NCBI GenBank assembly: GCA_963695985.1 | Contig: CAVOIC010000003.1 | Location: 62,001 to 126,000 of the forward strand | From: DATBVX01 sp963695985 | Lineage (GTDB): Bacteria; Pseudomonadota; Gammaproteobacteria; Steroidobacterales; Steroidobacteraceae | Direction of reading: 5' to 3' | DNA: 64,000 bases | Shown here: piece after piece, positions 50,118-60,300 of the stretch | Position numbering within the stretch: the first letter of the stretch is position 1 | Layout: the number at the start of each line of letters is the position of its first letter | Position numbers and translations under genes: made by a program | Notes under the pieces: model-generated | Databases searched by the model: none | The model's input: the letters and a program-made list of their open reading frames with translations, nothing else | Told to the model about the DNA's origin: nothing

Positions 50118-52523
50118 ATGATCCGCAAGCTGATTGCGCCGCTGGTACTGTGCCTGCTCACCTTCGGCGCCTTTGCCCAAAGCAGCGTCGAGGACGAATT
50201 CACGGTCGGCGACATCCGCGTCGAGGGCCTGCAGCGCATCTCGGAGGGCACCATCTACAACTACCTGCCGGTCAACATCGGCGACCGGCTCAATACGCAG
50301 CGCATCCAGGAAGCGCTGCGTGCGCTGTACAAGACCGGTTTCTTCCGCGACGTGGAGCTGCGTCGCGACGGCAACACGCTGGTCGTGGTGGTGCTCGAGC
50401 GCCCCTCCATCGAGAGCTTCGAGATCAAGGGCAACAAGGACATCAAGACCGAAGACCTGCAAAAGAGCCTGCGCAACGTGGGGCTCGCCACAGGCAAGAC
50501 CTATGACCAGTCGGTGCTCGAGGAGGTGAAGCAGTACCTCACGGACCAATATTTCAGCCGCGGCAAGTACGGCGTACGCATCGATACCAACGTCGAGGAG
50601 CTGCCAGGTAACAAGGTGCGCATCACGGTAGAGGTTACCGAGGGCAAGCGCGCGCGCATCCGCCAGATCAACATCGTCGGCAACACCGAGTACCGGGACA
50701 AGGATCTGCGCGATGACTTCGAGCTCGACACGCCGAATTGGCTGTCGTGGTACAGGCAGGATGACCGCTACTCGCGCGAATCGCTGCAGGGCGACCTGGA
50801 GAAGCTGCGCTCCTACTACATGGATCGTGGCTATGCGAATTTCCAGATCGAATCCGCGCAAGTAGCGATCGCGCCCGAGAAGGATGACATCTTCATCACA
50901 GTCAATATCCACGAAGGTGACGTGTTCAAGATCGGCGAGGTGAAGCTGGCCGGCACTATGGTAGTTCCCGAGGCGCAGCTGAAGCGCCTGATCCTGGTGC
51001 GTCCTGGCGATACCTTCTCCAACAAACTCGTGACGCAGTCGCAGCAGCTCATCACCTACCGGCTGGGCGAGCAGGGCTACGCCTTCGCCAAGGTCGACCC
51101 GGTGCCGACCGCGGACAACGCCAAGAAGGAAGTTTCGCTGACGTTTTTCGTCGAGCCGGGCAATCGGGTCTACGTCCGTCACATCAACTTCCTCGGCACC
51201 TCGAGCATCGACGACGAGGTCCTGCGGCGCGAGATGCGCCAGCTGGAGGGTGGCTGGCTGTCAAATGCCGCCGTGGAACGCTCCAAGGAGCGCATTCAGA
51301 GGCTGCCGTTTGTGGAGAAGGTGGACTACGAGACGACGCCTGTGCCGGGCGCCGCCGACCAGGTGGACGTCGACTTCACCATCAAGGAAGGTTTGCCGGG
51401 CCAGTTCGGCGGCGGCATCGGCTACTCCCAGTCACAGGGCGTGATCCTCAACGGCAACTTCGTGCACAGTAATTTCATGGGCAGCGGACAGCGCCTCGCG
51501 GGCGAGATCAACGCCGGCAAGTACAGCAAGGTCTACAGCCTCTCGCACACCGATCCGTACCGCACCATCGACGGCGTCAGCCGCACCATTTCGCTCGCTT
51601 ACCGTGACATCACGCAGTTCGTCTCGGCCTCATCGGACTTCGACACCAAGAATCTCATGGCCGGACTCGACTACGCTTACCCGATCACCGAGTACCAGTC
51701 GCTGCACTTCGGGATCTCGGCACAGAAGAACGAGCTGCTGACCTCGGACGGCAGCGCACAGCAGGCGGTCGACTGGGTGAAGAACAACGGCGATTCCTTC
51801 ATCCATAGCGAGCCCAACGGCCTGGGCGGCACGATCAACTTCTATGGCACGAACTATACGGCGCTGGAGCTCATCGGCGGCTGGAGTTTTGACACGCGCA
51901 ATCGCGCCATCTTTGCCGACCGCGGCACGCGGCACTCGGTCTCACTGTCCCTCGCCGCCCCGGGCAGCAACGTCCAGTACTGGGTATTCAACTACGATGT
52001 GCTGCAATTCCTGCCGCTGCCAGGACCCTTCACGCTCGCCCTGATCGGCGATTTTGCCTACGGCGAGGACATCGGCGACACGACCTCCCTGCCGCCGTAC
52101 CGGCAGTTCTTCGCCGGTGGGCCGGACTCGGTGCGCGGGTTCCGCGAGAGCCGCCTGGGCCCGAAGGACAGTTTCGGCAACCCGTACGGCGGCAACATGA
52201 AGGTCGTGGCCCGCAGCGAAATCCTGTTCCCGGTTCCTGAGAAGTGGAAGACCTCGGCGCGCATCAGCCTTTTCTTCGACATCGGCAACGTCTTCTCGAC
52301 CGGGCACGTCAATTTCTTCGGCATCGACGGCGTGACCCCGGTCGATTACAAGTTCGCGTATGATGAGTTGAAGCAGTCCACGGGTATCGCGGTGCAGTGG
52401 CTCGCCCCACTGGGGATATTCCGCTTCAGTTATGCGTTCCCGCTGAATGCCAAGGACAGCGATGGCGTGCACTTCAAGGACGAGACGGAAGGGTTCCAGT
52501 TTTCCATCGGTCAGGCGTTCTGA
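50118..52523 (+). CDS. bamA: Outer membrane protein assembly factor BamA
   Basis: 801 residues: a signal peptide (1-20, GAFA-QS), five POTRA domains (about 25-425; the first starts FTVGDIRVEGLQRI), and a 16-strand barrel ending in FQFSIGQAF with C-terminal phenylalanine. BamA is the core of the machine that inserts outer membrane barrels, so it is needed for the giant barrel and the porin of this window. The segment GGPDSVRGFRESRLGP carries the conserved VRGF of loop 6. The gene follows rseP by 21 bases, and skp begins 11 bases after its stop. Confidence 0.97.
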   Translation: MIRKLIAPLVLCLLTFGAFAQSSVEDEFTVGDIRVEGLQRISEGTIYNYLPVNIGDRLNTQRIQEALRALYKTGFFRDVELRRDGNTLVVVVLERPSIESFEIKGNKDIKTEDLQKSLRNVGLATGKTYDQSVLEEVKQYLTDQYFSRGKYGVRIDTNVEELPGNKVRITVEVTEGKRARIRQINIVGNTEYRDKDLRDDFELDTPNWLSWYRQDDRYSRESLQGDLEKLRSYYMDRGYANFQIESAQVAIAPEKDDIFITVNIHEGDVFKIGEVKLAGTMVVPEAQLKRLILVRPGDTFSNKLVTQSQQLITYRLGEQGYAFAKVDPVPTADNAKKEVSLTFFVEPGNRVYVRHINFLGTSSIDDEVLRREMRQLEGGWLSNAAVERSKERIQRLPFVEKVDYETTPVPGAADQVDVDFTIKEGLPGQFGGGIGYSQSQGVILNGNFVHSNFMGSGQRLAGEINAGKYSKVYSLSHTDPYRTIDGVSRTISLAYRDITQFVSASSDFDTKNLMAGLDYAYPITEYQSLHFGISAQKNELLTSDGSAQQAVDWVKNNGDSFIHSEPNGLGGTINFYGTNYTALELIGGWSFDTRNRAIFADRGTRHSVSLSLAAPGSNVQYWVFNYDVLQFLPLPGPFTLALIGDFAYGEDIGDTTSLPPYRQFFAGGPDSVRGFRESRLGPKDSFGNPYGGNMKVVARSEILFPVPEKWKTSARISLFFDIGNVFSTGHVNFFGIDGVTPVDYKFAYDELKQSTGIAVQWLAPLGIFRFSYAFPLNAKDSDGVHFKDETEGFQFSIGQAF

Positions 52524-52534
52524 GGAAATTATCA

Positions 52535-53110
52535 GTGGTCGATACACAACGTTCCTTGCTTAAGGTTCTTGGGGCGGCAGTGCTCCTCGCGGGCGTCATG
52601 CCCGCGGCCCACGCCCAGCTCAAGATCGGCGTGGTCAGCGTGCCCCAGCTCATCGAGGAGTCGCCGCAGGCCAAGACGGCAATGCAGGCGCTGCAGGATG
52701 AGTTCATGCCGCGCCGGCGCGAGATCGAGAACCAGCAGAAGGAGATGAAGGCGCGCGAAGACAAGCTCACGCGTGACAGCGCGGTGATGTCTGAGGCCGA
52801 ACGCAGCAAGTCTGAGCGCGAGCTGCGCGACGGCCAGCGCGAGGTGCAGCGCCGCCAGAACGAATATGTCGAGGATCTCAACGTGCGCCGCAACGAGGAG
52901 CTGGGAAAGCTGCAACGCACGCTGCTGCAGGAGGTACAGGCGTACGCCAAGGCCCAGGGGTTCGACCTCGTGGTCGGCGACGGGGTGCTGTACGCCAAAG
53001 ACAACATCAACATCACGCCCGCGGTATTGAGCAACCTGCAGGCACACGCCAAGACCGCTCCGGCGGCGGCCGCACCGGCAGCCACCAAGCCGGCGGAGAA
53101 GAAGCCCTGA
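52535..53110 (+). CDS. skp: Periplasmic chaperone Skp/OmpH
   Basis: 191 residues from GTG at 52535, with GAGGAA upstream at about 8 bases; the longer open frame begins inside bamA and is not credible. A signal peptide (about 1-24, AAHA-QL) is followed by a long charged coiled-coil and the trimerisation segment KIGVVSVPQLIEESPQAK. It ends in a low-complexity Ala/Pro/Lys tail. Skp carries unfolded outer membrane proteins to BamA. The next gene is lpxD, 100 bases later. Confidence 0.92.
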   Translation: MVDTQRSLLKVLGAAVLLAGVMPAAHAQLKIGVVSVPQLIEESPQAKTAMQALQDEFMPRRREIENQQKEMKAREDKLTRDSAVMSEAERSKSERELRDGQREVQRRQNEYVEDLNVRRNEELGKLQRTLLQEVQAYAKAQGFDLVVGDGVLYAKDNINITPAVLSNLQAHAKTAPAAAAPAATKPAEKKP

Positions 53111-53210
53111 CCTGAGGAGCGTTGCGGGTGAACGATGTCAGCCACCAGACGTTTCACCCGCGATCATTGACTTTCGGATCGCGCAACGTGTCGGGGCGCT
53201 GAGCGCAGCC

Positions 53211-54254
53211 ATGGCCATTTCGCTGGGCGAGCTGGCGGTGCGCTTCGGATGCGAGCTCAAGGGGGATCCGACGGCCCGCGTCGACGGCGTGGCGACGCTC
53301 CAGAACGCGAACGCCCACGCTGTGACCTTCCTCGCCAACCCTCGCTATCGCCGCCATCTCGCGCAGACGCGTGCGGGGGCCGTGGTGCTGGAAACCACGC
53401 TGGCCGCCGAATGCCCGGTGCCGGCGCTCATCGCTGCCGATCCCTACGCGACCTATGCGCGCATTGCCGCGTTGCTCTACCCGGAGCCGCAGTTTCCTGC
53501 GGGCATCGATCCTGCTGCACATGTCAGCCGGAGCGCTGTGGTCGCACCGAGTGCATCCATCGCTGCAAATGTCGTGCTCGAGGACGAGGTGCGGGTCGGT
53601 GAGCGCGTCCGGATCGGGCCAGGCTGCGTGGTCATGCGCGGCAGCACGCTCGAGGCGGACACTCGCCTCACGGCCAATGTCACCGTGTGCCAGGGAGTCC
53701 ACATCGGCGCCCGTGTGCTCATGCATCCGGGCGTCGTCATCGGCGCGGACGGCTTCGGCCTGGCACCCGAGCGCGGCCGCTGGATCAAGGTGCCGCAGGT
53801 CGGCGGCGTGCGCATCGGCAATGACGTTGAGATCGGGGCCAACACCACCATCGATCGCGGAGCCATCGACGACACCATCATCGAGGACGGTGTCAAGCTC
53901 GACAATCAAATCCAGATCGGGCACAACGTGCGCGTCGGCGCGCACACGGCCATCGCGGGCTGCACCGGCGTCTCTGGCAGCACGACCATCGGGCGCGCCT
54001 GCATGATCGCCGGCATGGTGGGCATCGCCGGGCACCTGGAGATCTGTGACGGTGCGGTGATTACCGGGCGCACGCTGGTCAGCCGCTCGATCACACGGCC
54101 GGGGGTGTACTCAGGGGGGCTGCCCGCCGATGAAGCGCGCCGTTGGCGCCGCAACAGCGCGCGCTTCCGGCACCTGGATGAGCTGGCGCGTCGTCTCGAG
54201 CGGCTGAGTGGCGGCGGACTGGGCACGACAGAACAAGAGGGCGAGGATGACTGA
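53211..54254 (+). CDS. lpxD: UDP-3-O-(3-hydroxyacyl)glucosamine N-acyltransferase
   Basis: A 347-residue lipid A enzyme of the third committed step. The N-terminal uridine-binding domain (about 1-100) is followed by a left-handed beta-helix of hexapeptide repeats. The catalytic histidine is H238 in IQIGHNVRVG (E. coli H239). A C-terminal helix (about 310-345) is typical. The start ATG at 53211 has a GCAGCC-type weak leader. fabZ begins inside its last codons (8-base overlap). Confidence 0.96.
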   Translation: MAISLGELAVRFGCELKGDPTARVDGVATLQNANAHAVTFLANPRYRRHLAQTRAGAVVLETTLAAECPVPALIAADPYATYARIAALLYPEPQFPAGIDPAAHVSRSAVVAPSASIAANVVLEDEVRVGERVRIGPGCVVMRGSTLEADTRLTANVTVCQGVHIGARVLMHPGVVIGADGFGLAPERGRWIKVPQVGGVRIGNDVEIGANTTIDRGAIDDTIIEDGVKLDNQIQIGHNVRVGAHTAIAGCTGVSGSTTIGRACMIAGMVGIAGHLEICDGAVITGRTLVSRSITRPGVYSGGLPADEARRWRRNSARFRHLDELARRLERLSGGGLGTTEQEGEDD

Positions 54255-54729
54255 ATCCGTCGACATGGACATCAATGCGGTGATGCGGCAGCTGCCGCAT
54301 CGCTACCCATTCCTGCTGGTGGACCGCGTGCTGGAATGCACGCCGGGCAAGAGTATCCGGGCGCTCAAGAACGTGACGGTCAATGAGCAGTTTTTCACGG
54401 GCCACTTTCCGCAGCGACCGGTGATGCCGGGTGTCATGATCATCGAGGCATTGGCGCAGGCAGCCGGGATTCTCGCCTTTCGCACCGTGGGTGTGTTTCC
54501 CGACGAGCACACGCGGTTTTTCTTCGTCGGCATCGACAAGGCGCGGTTCCGCAAGCCGGTCGAACCCGGGGACCAGCTCATCCTGAAAGCGGAACTGGTG
54601 CGCTCCTTCAAGGGCATCTGGAAATTCGCCACGGTGGCCGAGGTGGCAGGCGAAGAGGTTGCGTCGGCCGAGATGATGATGACGCCGGAAGCGCGCGCCA
54701 CGCCGGCAGGGAATGACGCGCTAGCATGA
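54247..54729 (+). CDS. fabZ: 3-hydroxyacyl-[acyl-carrier-protein] dehydratase FabZ
   Basis: 160 residues from the ATG at 54247, just before the lpxD stop; the GAGGGCGAGG upstream supports it. A hot-dog fold dehydratase with catalytic H53 (FTGHFPQRPVMPG) and E67 (MIIEALAQ). It competes with LpxA for 3-hydroxyacyl-ACP, which explains its place between lpxD and lpxA. It overlaps lpxA by 4 bases. Confidence 0.96.
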   Translation: MTESVDMDINAVMRQLPHRYPFLLVDRVLECTPGKSIRALKNVTVNEQFFTGHFPQRPVMPGVMIIEALAQAAGILAFRTVGVFPDEHTRFFFVGIDKARFRKPVEPGDQLILKAELVRSFKGIWKFATVAEVAGEEVASAEMMMTPEARATPAGNDALA

Positions 54730-55496
54730 TCGATGCGCGCGCGGTCATCGATCCGCAGGCCGAGCTGGCCGCAGATGTCGAGGTCGGGGCGTTCGCGATC
54801 ATCGGTCCGCAGGTCGCCATCGGCAGCGGATGCCAGATCGGGCCGCACGCCGTCATCAAAGGGCCGACGCGGCTCGGCGCGCACAACCAGGTGTTCCAGT
54901 TCGCCTCGCTCGGCGATGCTCCGCAAGATAAGAAGTACCGCGGCGAGCCCACGCGGCTGGAGATCGGCGACCACAACACGTTTCGCGAGTACTGCACCGT
55001 CAACCGCGGCACGACACACGGTGGCGGGGTCACGCGCATCGGCAGTGATAACTGGTTCATGGCCTATACCCACGTGGCCCACGACTGCCAGGTCGGCGAT
55101 CACTGCGTGCTGGCGAATTTCGCGACGCTCGGCGGACACGTGGAGCTTGGCGACTGGGTCATCATGGCGGGATTCTCCGGGATCCATCAGTACTGCAAGG
55201 TCGGGGCGCATTGCTTTCTCGCCAACAACGCTGCCGTGACCCGCGACGTGCCACCGTACCTGATGGTGACTGGGCAGCCGGCGCAGCCGCACAGCGTGAA
55301 TGCGGAGGGGCTCAAGCGGCGTGGATTCACGCCGGATCAGATCCGCAACCTGCGCAGTGCCTACCGGCTGCTGTACCGCTCGGGCCTCAAGCTGGCGGAG
55401 GCAATCGAGCAGCTCCAGGCGCTCGTGCCGAGCCAGCCGGAGCTGAAGATCTTCGTGGATTTTCTGGGACAGACCACGCGCAGCATCGTGAGGTAG
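54726..55496 (+). CDS. lpxA: UDP-N-acetylglucosamine acyltransferase LpxA
   Basis: The 256-residue enzyme starts lipid A synthesis by adding 3-hydroxyacyl to UDP-GlcNAc. A left-handed beta-helix carries catalytic H119 in THVAHDCQVG (E. coli H125). The NRGTTHGGG and FASLGDAPQD loops are conserved. ATGA overlap with fabZ implies coupled translation. lpxB follows after 9 bases. Confidence 0.97.
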   Translation: MIDARAVIDPQAELAADVEVGAFAIIGPQVAIGSGCQIGPHAVIKGPTRLGAHNQVFQFASLGDAPQDKKYRGEPTRLEIGDHNTFREYCTVNRGTTHGGGVTRIGSDNWFMAYTHVAHDCQVGDHCVLANFATLGGHVELGDWVIMAGFSGIHQYCKVGAHCFLANNAAVTRDVPPYLMVTGQPAQPHSVNAEGLKRRGFTPDQIRNLRSAYRLLYRSGLKLAEAIEQLQALVPSQPELKIFVDFLGQTTRSIVR

Positions 55497-55505
55497 GGAA
55501 ACTCT

Positions 55506-56681
55506 GTGCAGAGTATCCCCAGGGGATTGCGCTTTGCCCTCGTGGCTGGTGAGGCGTCGGGAGATCAGCTCGGCGCTGCGCTGATCCGTTCGCTGCGGGC
55601 GCGCTCGCCGTCGGCCCGGTTCTTCGGCGTCGCCGGGCCGAAGATGCAGGCCGAGGGCTGCGAAGCCTGGGCTCCTTCAGAGGCGCTCGCGGTCATGGGG
55701 CTGTTTGAAGTGTTGAGTCATCTGCCACGACTGCTGCGCCTGCGCCGGGAGCTGCATCGGCGATTGCTGGCGGAGCGACCGGATGTATTCATCGGCATCG
55801 ATGCGCCGGAATTCAATCTCGGCCTCGCGCGCCGGCTGCGCGCTGCAGGCCTGCGCACCGTTCAATACGTGAGCCCACAGGTCTGGGCGTGGCGCCAAGG
55901 GCGAGTCCGCAGCATCGGCGCGGCCGTGGACCTGGTGCTGTGTCTGCTACCCTTCGAGGCGCGGTTCTATGCACAGGCGGGAGTTGCCGCCGAGTTTGTT
56001 GGCCACCCGCTCGCGGACCTGATCCCCGAACACAGCGACCGGCACGCGGCACGCGAGCAACTCGGTCTCCTGGAGCGACCCACGGTGGCGGTACTGCCGG
56101 GCAGTCGCATGGGCGAGGTGAGCCGCCTGGGGGACGATTTTGCGGGGGCGATCCGCTGGCTGTCGCAGCGGCGGACGACTCTGCAGTTCATCGCCCCGAT
56201 GGCGAATGAGTCGGTGCGGGGTGCTTTCCGTCACGCCCTCGAGCGCAAAGCTCCGGGCGTCGAGGTTCGACTGCTCGATGGCAGCTCGCACCTGGCGCTG
56301 GCCGCCGCGGACGTCGTGCTCGTCGCCTCGGGTACCGCGACGCTGGAGACGCTCCTCACCAAGCGGCCCATGGTGGTGGCGTACCGCCTGGGCGCGCCCA
56401 CTGCCTGGCTGGTACGCACCTTCAAGCTGATGAAGGCTCCGTTCTTTTCGCAACCCAATCTGCTTGCCGGAGAGCGCATCGTGCCGGAACTGCTCCAGGA
56501 GCAGGTGACGCCCGAGGCCCTCGGCACCGAGCTGCTGCGCGAGCTGGATGACAAGGCTGTGCGCGAGCGCCAGGAGCGCGTCTTCGCCGACATCCACCGG
56601 CAGCTGAAGCGCAACGCCAGCGACCGCGCCGCCGAAGCCATACTGAGCCTGCCGATAGCGCGCGCGGTGCCCGCCTCGTGA
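55506..56681 (+). CDS. lpxB: Lipid-A-disaccharide synthase
   Basis: A 391-residue GT19 enzyme joining UDP-diacylglucosamine and lipid X. Start is GTG at 55506 with AGGGA upstream. The N-terminal LVAGEASGDQLGAALI segment, IGIDAPEFNLGLAR, and the C-terminal ASGTATLETLL and PNLLAGERIVPELLQ segments are diagnostic. The C-terminal GTGA overlaps rnhB by 4 bases. Confidence 0.96.
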   Translation: MQSIPRGLRFALVAGEASGDQLGAALIRSLRARSPSARFFGVAGPKMQAEGCEAWAPSEALAVMGLFEVLSHLPRLLRLRRELHRRLLAERPDVFIGIDAPEFNLGLARRLRAAGLRTVQYVSPQVWAWRQGRVRSIGAAVDLVLCLLPFEARFYAQAGVAAEFVGHPLADLIPEHSDRHAAREQLGLLERPTVAVLPGSRMGEVSRLGDDFAGAIRWLSQRRTTLQFIAPMANESVRGAFRHALERKAPGVEVRLLDGSSHLALAAADVVLVASGTATLETLLTKRPMVVAYRLGAPTAWLVRTFKLMKAPFFSQPNLLAGERIVPELLQEQVTPEALGTELLRELDDKAVRERQERVFADIHRQLKRNASDRAAEAILSLPIARAVPAS

Positions 56682-57397
56682 TCAAGCGCCGGCGCCGACA
56701 AGTGCGATTGCCGTTCCCCGAGCCGGTGCACCTGGCTGGGGTGGACGAGGCGGGGCGTGGACCCCTCGCAGGACCCGTCGTGGCGGCGGCCGTCATCCTC
56801 GATGCGCGGCGACCCATTCGCGGACTTGCCGATTCGAAAGTGCTCGAGCCCGGGGTGCGGGAGAAGCTCGCAATCCGGATTCGGGCGCGGGCACTGGCCT
56901 GGTCGGTGGCTTGGGCGGACCGCGAGGAGGTCGACTCGCTCAATATCCTGGAAGCAACGTTGCTCGCGATGCGCCGCGCGCTGCTCGGCCTGCAGATCGC
57001 GCCCGATGAAGTGCGCATCGATGGGGATCGTTGCCCATCGCTCGAGGGACTGGCGTTTGCTTGCCCCGCGGTTCCGATCATCCAGGGCGATGCCCTGGTT
57101 CCCGCCATCAGCGCCGCTTCCATCCTGGCCAAGACCTACCGCGACGCGTGGATGCGCTCGTACCACGAGATCTGGCCGGACTATGGGTTCGCCTCGCACA
57201 AGGGCTATGCGACACCGGAGCATCTCGCTGCGCTGGAGTGCCATGGCGCCTGCCCCTTGCATCGGCGCTCGTTCATGCCGGTCAAGGTCATGACCGGGTT
57301 CGGCGGCGAGACAGCGCCGGACGGGCGCGAAGCGATGCCCGCAGACGACGCCCAGACGGCTACAATTGCGCCCGTCCAGCTGCCGTTCCTCGCATGA
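56678..57397 (+). CDS. rnhB: Ribonuclease HII
   Basis: 239 residues, starting at GTG inside the lpxB stop region. It cuts RNA in RNA-DNA hybrids and removes misincorporated ribonucleotides. The acidic active site starts at D23-E24 in AGVDEAGRGPLAGPV, with a third acid in RIDGDRCPS. The YHEIWPDYGFASHKGYATPEH segment is family-typical. The last about 25 residues are an extended tail that reaches to the dnaE start; the family is usually about 200 residues. It overlaps dnaE by 4 bases. Confidence 0.95.
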   Translation: MIKRRRRQVRLPFPEPVHLAGVDEAGRGPLAGPVVAAAVILDARRPIRGLADSKVLEPGVREKLAIRIRARALAWSVAWADREEVDSLNILEATLLAMRRALLGLQIAPDEVRIDGDRCPSLEGLAFACPAVPIIQGDALVPAISAASILAKTYRDAWMRSYHEIWPDYGFASHKGYATPEHLAALECHGACPLHRRSFMPVKVMTGFGGETAPDGREAMPADDAQTATIAPVQLPFLA

Positions 57398-60300
57398 CCC
57401 AATTCGTCCATCTACGTGTGCACACCGAGTACTCGCTGCTCGACAGTGTCGTGCGCGTCCCGGAGCTGATGGCCGCGGCGGCTGGCGCGGCCATGCCCGC
57501 GATCGCGCTGACGGACGAGACCAACCTGTTTGCGATGATCAAGTTCTATCGCGCAGCCCAGGCGCGGGGACTGAAGCCCATCATCGGTGTCGACGTACGC
57601 CTGCGCGAAACGGCCGAGCGGCAGGAGCCGGCGCGACTGACTCTGTTGAGTCAGAGCCTGGGCGGTTATCGCAATCTGACACGCCTCATTACACGGGCCT
57701 ATCTCGAGGGCCAGAGACGCGGTGTGCCGCTCGTCGACCGGTCCTGGCTCACGCGGGAGAGCACGGCCGGGCTGATCGCCCTGTCGGGCGCACAGGAGGG
57801 TGATGTCGGGCGGGCGCTGCTCAACAGCCGTGAGGCTGACGCGCGCCGGCTCCTCGAGCGCTGGCTCGAGCTCTTCGACAACCGATTCTACGTCGAGGTC
57901 CAGAGAGTAGGTCGTCCGAACGAGGCTGCCTATCTGGAGGCTGCCCTGCGCCTCGTCGGTGAGTGTCCGGCGCCGCTCGTGGCCACGAACGATGTGCGCT
58001 TCATCCGGCCGCAGGATTTCGAATCGCACGAAGCGCGAGTGTGCATCCAGGAGGGGAGCCTGCTCGCGGACCCTGCACGACCGCGACGGTACACGGAGCA
58101 GCAATACCTGCGCTCCCCGGCGGAGATGGCTGAGCTGTTCGCGGAGTTGCCCGAAGCGCTCGAGAACTCGGTCGAGATCGCGCGCCGCTGCAGCCTGGAG
58201 CTCAAACTCGGCGAGTCGAAGCTGCCGGAGTATCCGGTACCAGCCGGCATCACGACAGCGGACTACCTGCGTGCGCAGGCGCACGCCGGTCTGGAAAGGC
58301 GCCTGCCCGCGCAGGGCGAAACCCACCCCGATGCCGGGCGCGGCGGGCCCGCGTACGAGCAGCGTCTGGCAGCGGAGCTCGACACCATCTGCAGCATGGG
58401 TTTCGCGGGGTACTTCCTCATCGTCGCCGACTTTATCCGCTGGGCGCGGGAGAGCGGCATTCCAGTCGGACCGGGCCGCGGCTCCGGCGCCGGATCACTC
58501 GTAGCGTGGAGCCTCGGCATCACCGATCTCGATCCTCTGCAGCACGACCTGCTGTTCGAGCGCTTCCTCAATCCCGAACGCGTGTCGATGCCGGACTTCG
58601 ACATCGACTTCTGCATGGAAGGACGCGATCGGGTCATCGACTACGTGGCCGAGAAGTACGGGCGCGACCGCGTGTCGCAGATCATCACCTGCGGCACGAT
58701 GGCGGCCAAGGCAGTGGTGCGTGACGTCGGTCGTGTGCAGGGCATGAGCTACGGTTACGTCGACCGGATCGCCAAGCTGATCCCCTTCGAGCTCGGCATC
58801 ACGCTCGACAAGGCGCTGCAGGATGAGCCCGAGCTGAGGCGCCTCTACGAATCGGAGGAAGAGGTTCGCAACCTCATCGATCTGGCGCGCTCGCTCGAAG
58901 GGCTGACGCGCAACGCCGGCACACACGCGGGCGGCGTGGTGATTGCACCGTCGATGCTCACCGACTTTACGCCGCTGTTCTGCGAAGAGGGCTCGCACAG
59001 CGTAGTTACCCAGTTCGACAAGGACGACGTCGAAGCGGCAGGGCTGGTGAAGTTCGACTTCCTCGGCCTGCGCACGCTCACCATCATCGACTGGACAGTC
59101 AAGGCCATCAATGCCCAGCGTGTAGCCGCCAGCGAAGCGCCACTCGATATCGCCGCGCTGCCCATGGACGATCCGGCCACATTTGCACTGCTGAAGAGCT
59201 GCCGGACAAACGCAATCTTCCAGCTCGAATCACGCGGCATGAAGGACCTGATCCGCCGGCTGCAACCGGACCGGTTCGAGGACATCGTGGCGCTGGTGGC
59301 GCTGTTCCGCCCCGGACCGCTGCAGTCGGGGATGGTCGATGATTTCATCGCGCGCAAACACGGTCGTACTGATCAGCCGATCGACTATTTGCATCCGGAC
59401 TTAAAGCCCGTGCTCTCCGGCACCTATGGCGTGATCTTGTACCAGGAACAGGTGATGCAGATCGCCCAAGTGCTGGCGGGCTACACGCTCGGCGGCGCGG
59501 ATCTGCTGCGTCGGGCCATGGGCAAGAAGAAGCCCGAGGAGATGGCCAAGCAGCGCTCAGTGTTCACCGAGGGCGCGATGCAACGCGGAGTACCGGAGCC
59601 CCGCGCCCGGCACATCTTCGACTTGATGGAGAAATTTGCGGGCTACGGCTTCAACAAGTCGCACTCGGCCGCGTATGCGCTGCTGTCCTACCAGACCGCC
59701 TGGCTCAAGGCGCATTACCCGGCGCAGTTCATGGCCGCGGTGCTGTCCGCGGACATGGATCGCACCGACAAGGTCGTCACGCTGATCGACGAGTGCGTGA
59801 GCCTCGGCCTGCAGGTCGAGCCTCCTGACATCAATTCCTCACGCTACGCGTTCACGGTGAGCGGCGCGCACAAGATTCGTTACGGGCTCGGCGCCGTGAA
59901 GGGCGTGGGGCACTCGGCGGTCGAGGCCATCATCGCGGAACGTAACGCTCGTGGCCCGTTTTCCGGTATTGAGGACGTATGCCGGCGTTTGGACCTGAAT
60001 CGCGTCAACAAGCGCGTGCTCGAGGCCCTGATCCGCTCCGGCTGCCTCGACTCCCTGGGTCACACGCGCAATACGTTGATGAGCCGCCTCGCGGCAGCCA
60101 TGCAGCTGGGCGAACAGAACACGCGTGCACAGGTAGTCGGTCAGGTCGACTTGTTCGGGCTCGCTGCAGGCCCCGCCGCATCGCTGCGCGCGGTCCGCGA
60201 GGCAGAGCTGCCGGAATGGCCAGAGGCCACGCGGCTCGCGGGTGAGCGCGACACGCTGGGCCTCTACCTCACGGGCCATCCGATCGCGCAATACGAGAGC

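Noticed and set aside
48762..51182. 806-residue minus-strand open frame opposite rseP and bamA
   Set aside because: It lies entirely antisense to two genes with clear family matches, has no ribosome binding site or recognisable domain, and long antisense frames are expected at this GC content.
57031..57393. Start of dnaE 121 codons upstream
   Set aside because: That stretch is inside rnhB; DnaE's PHP domain begins with ATG at 57394.
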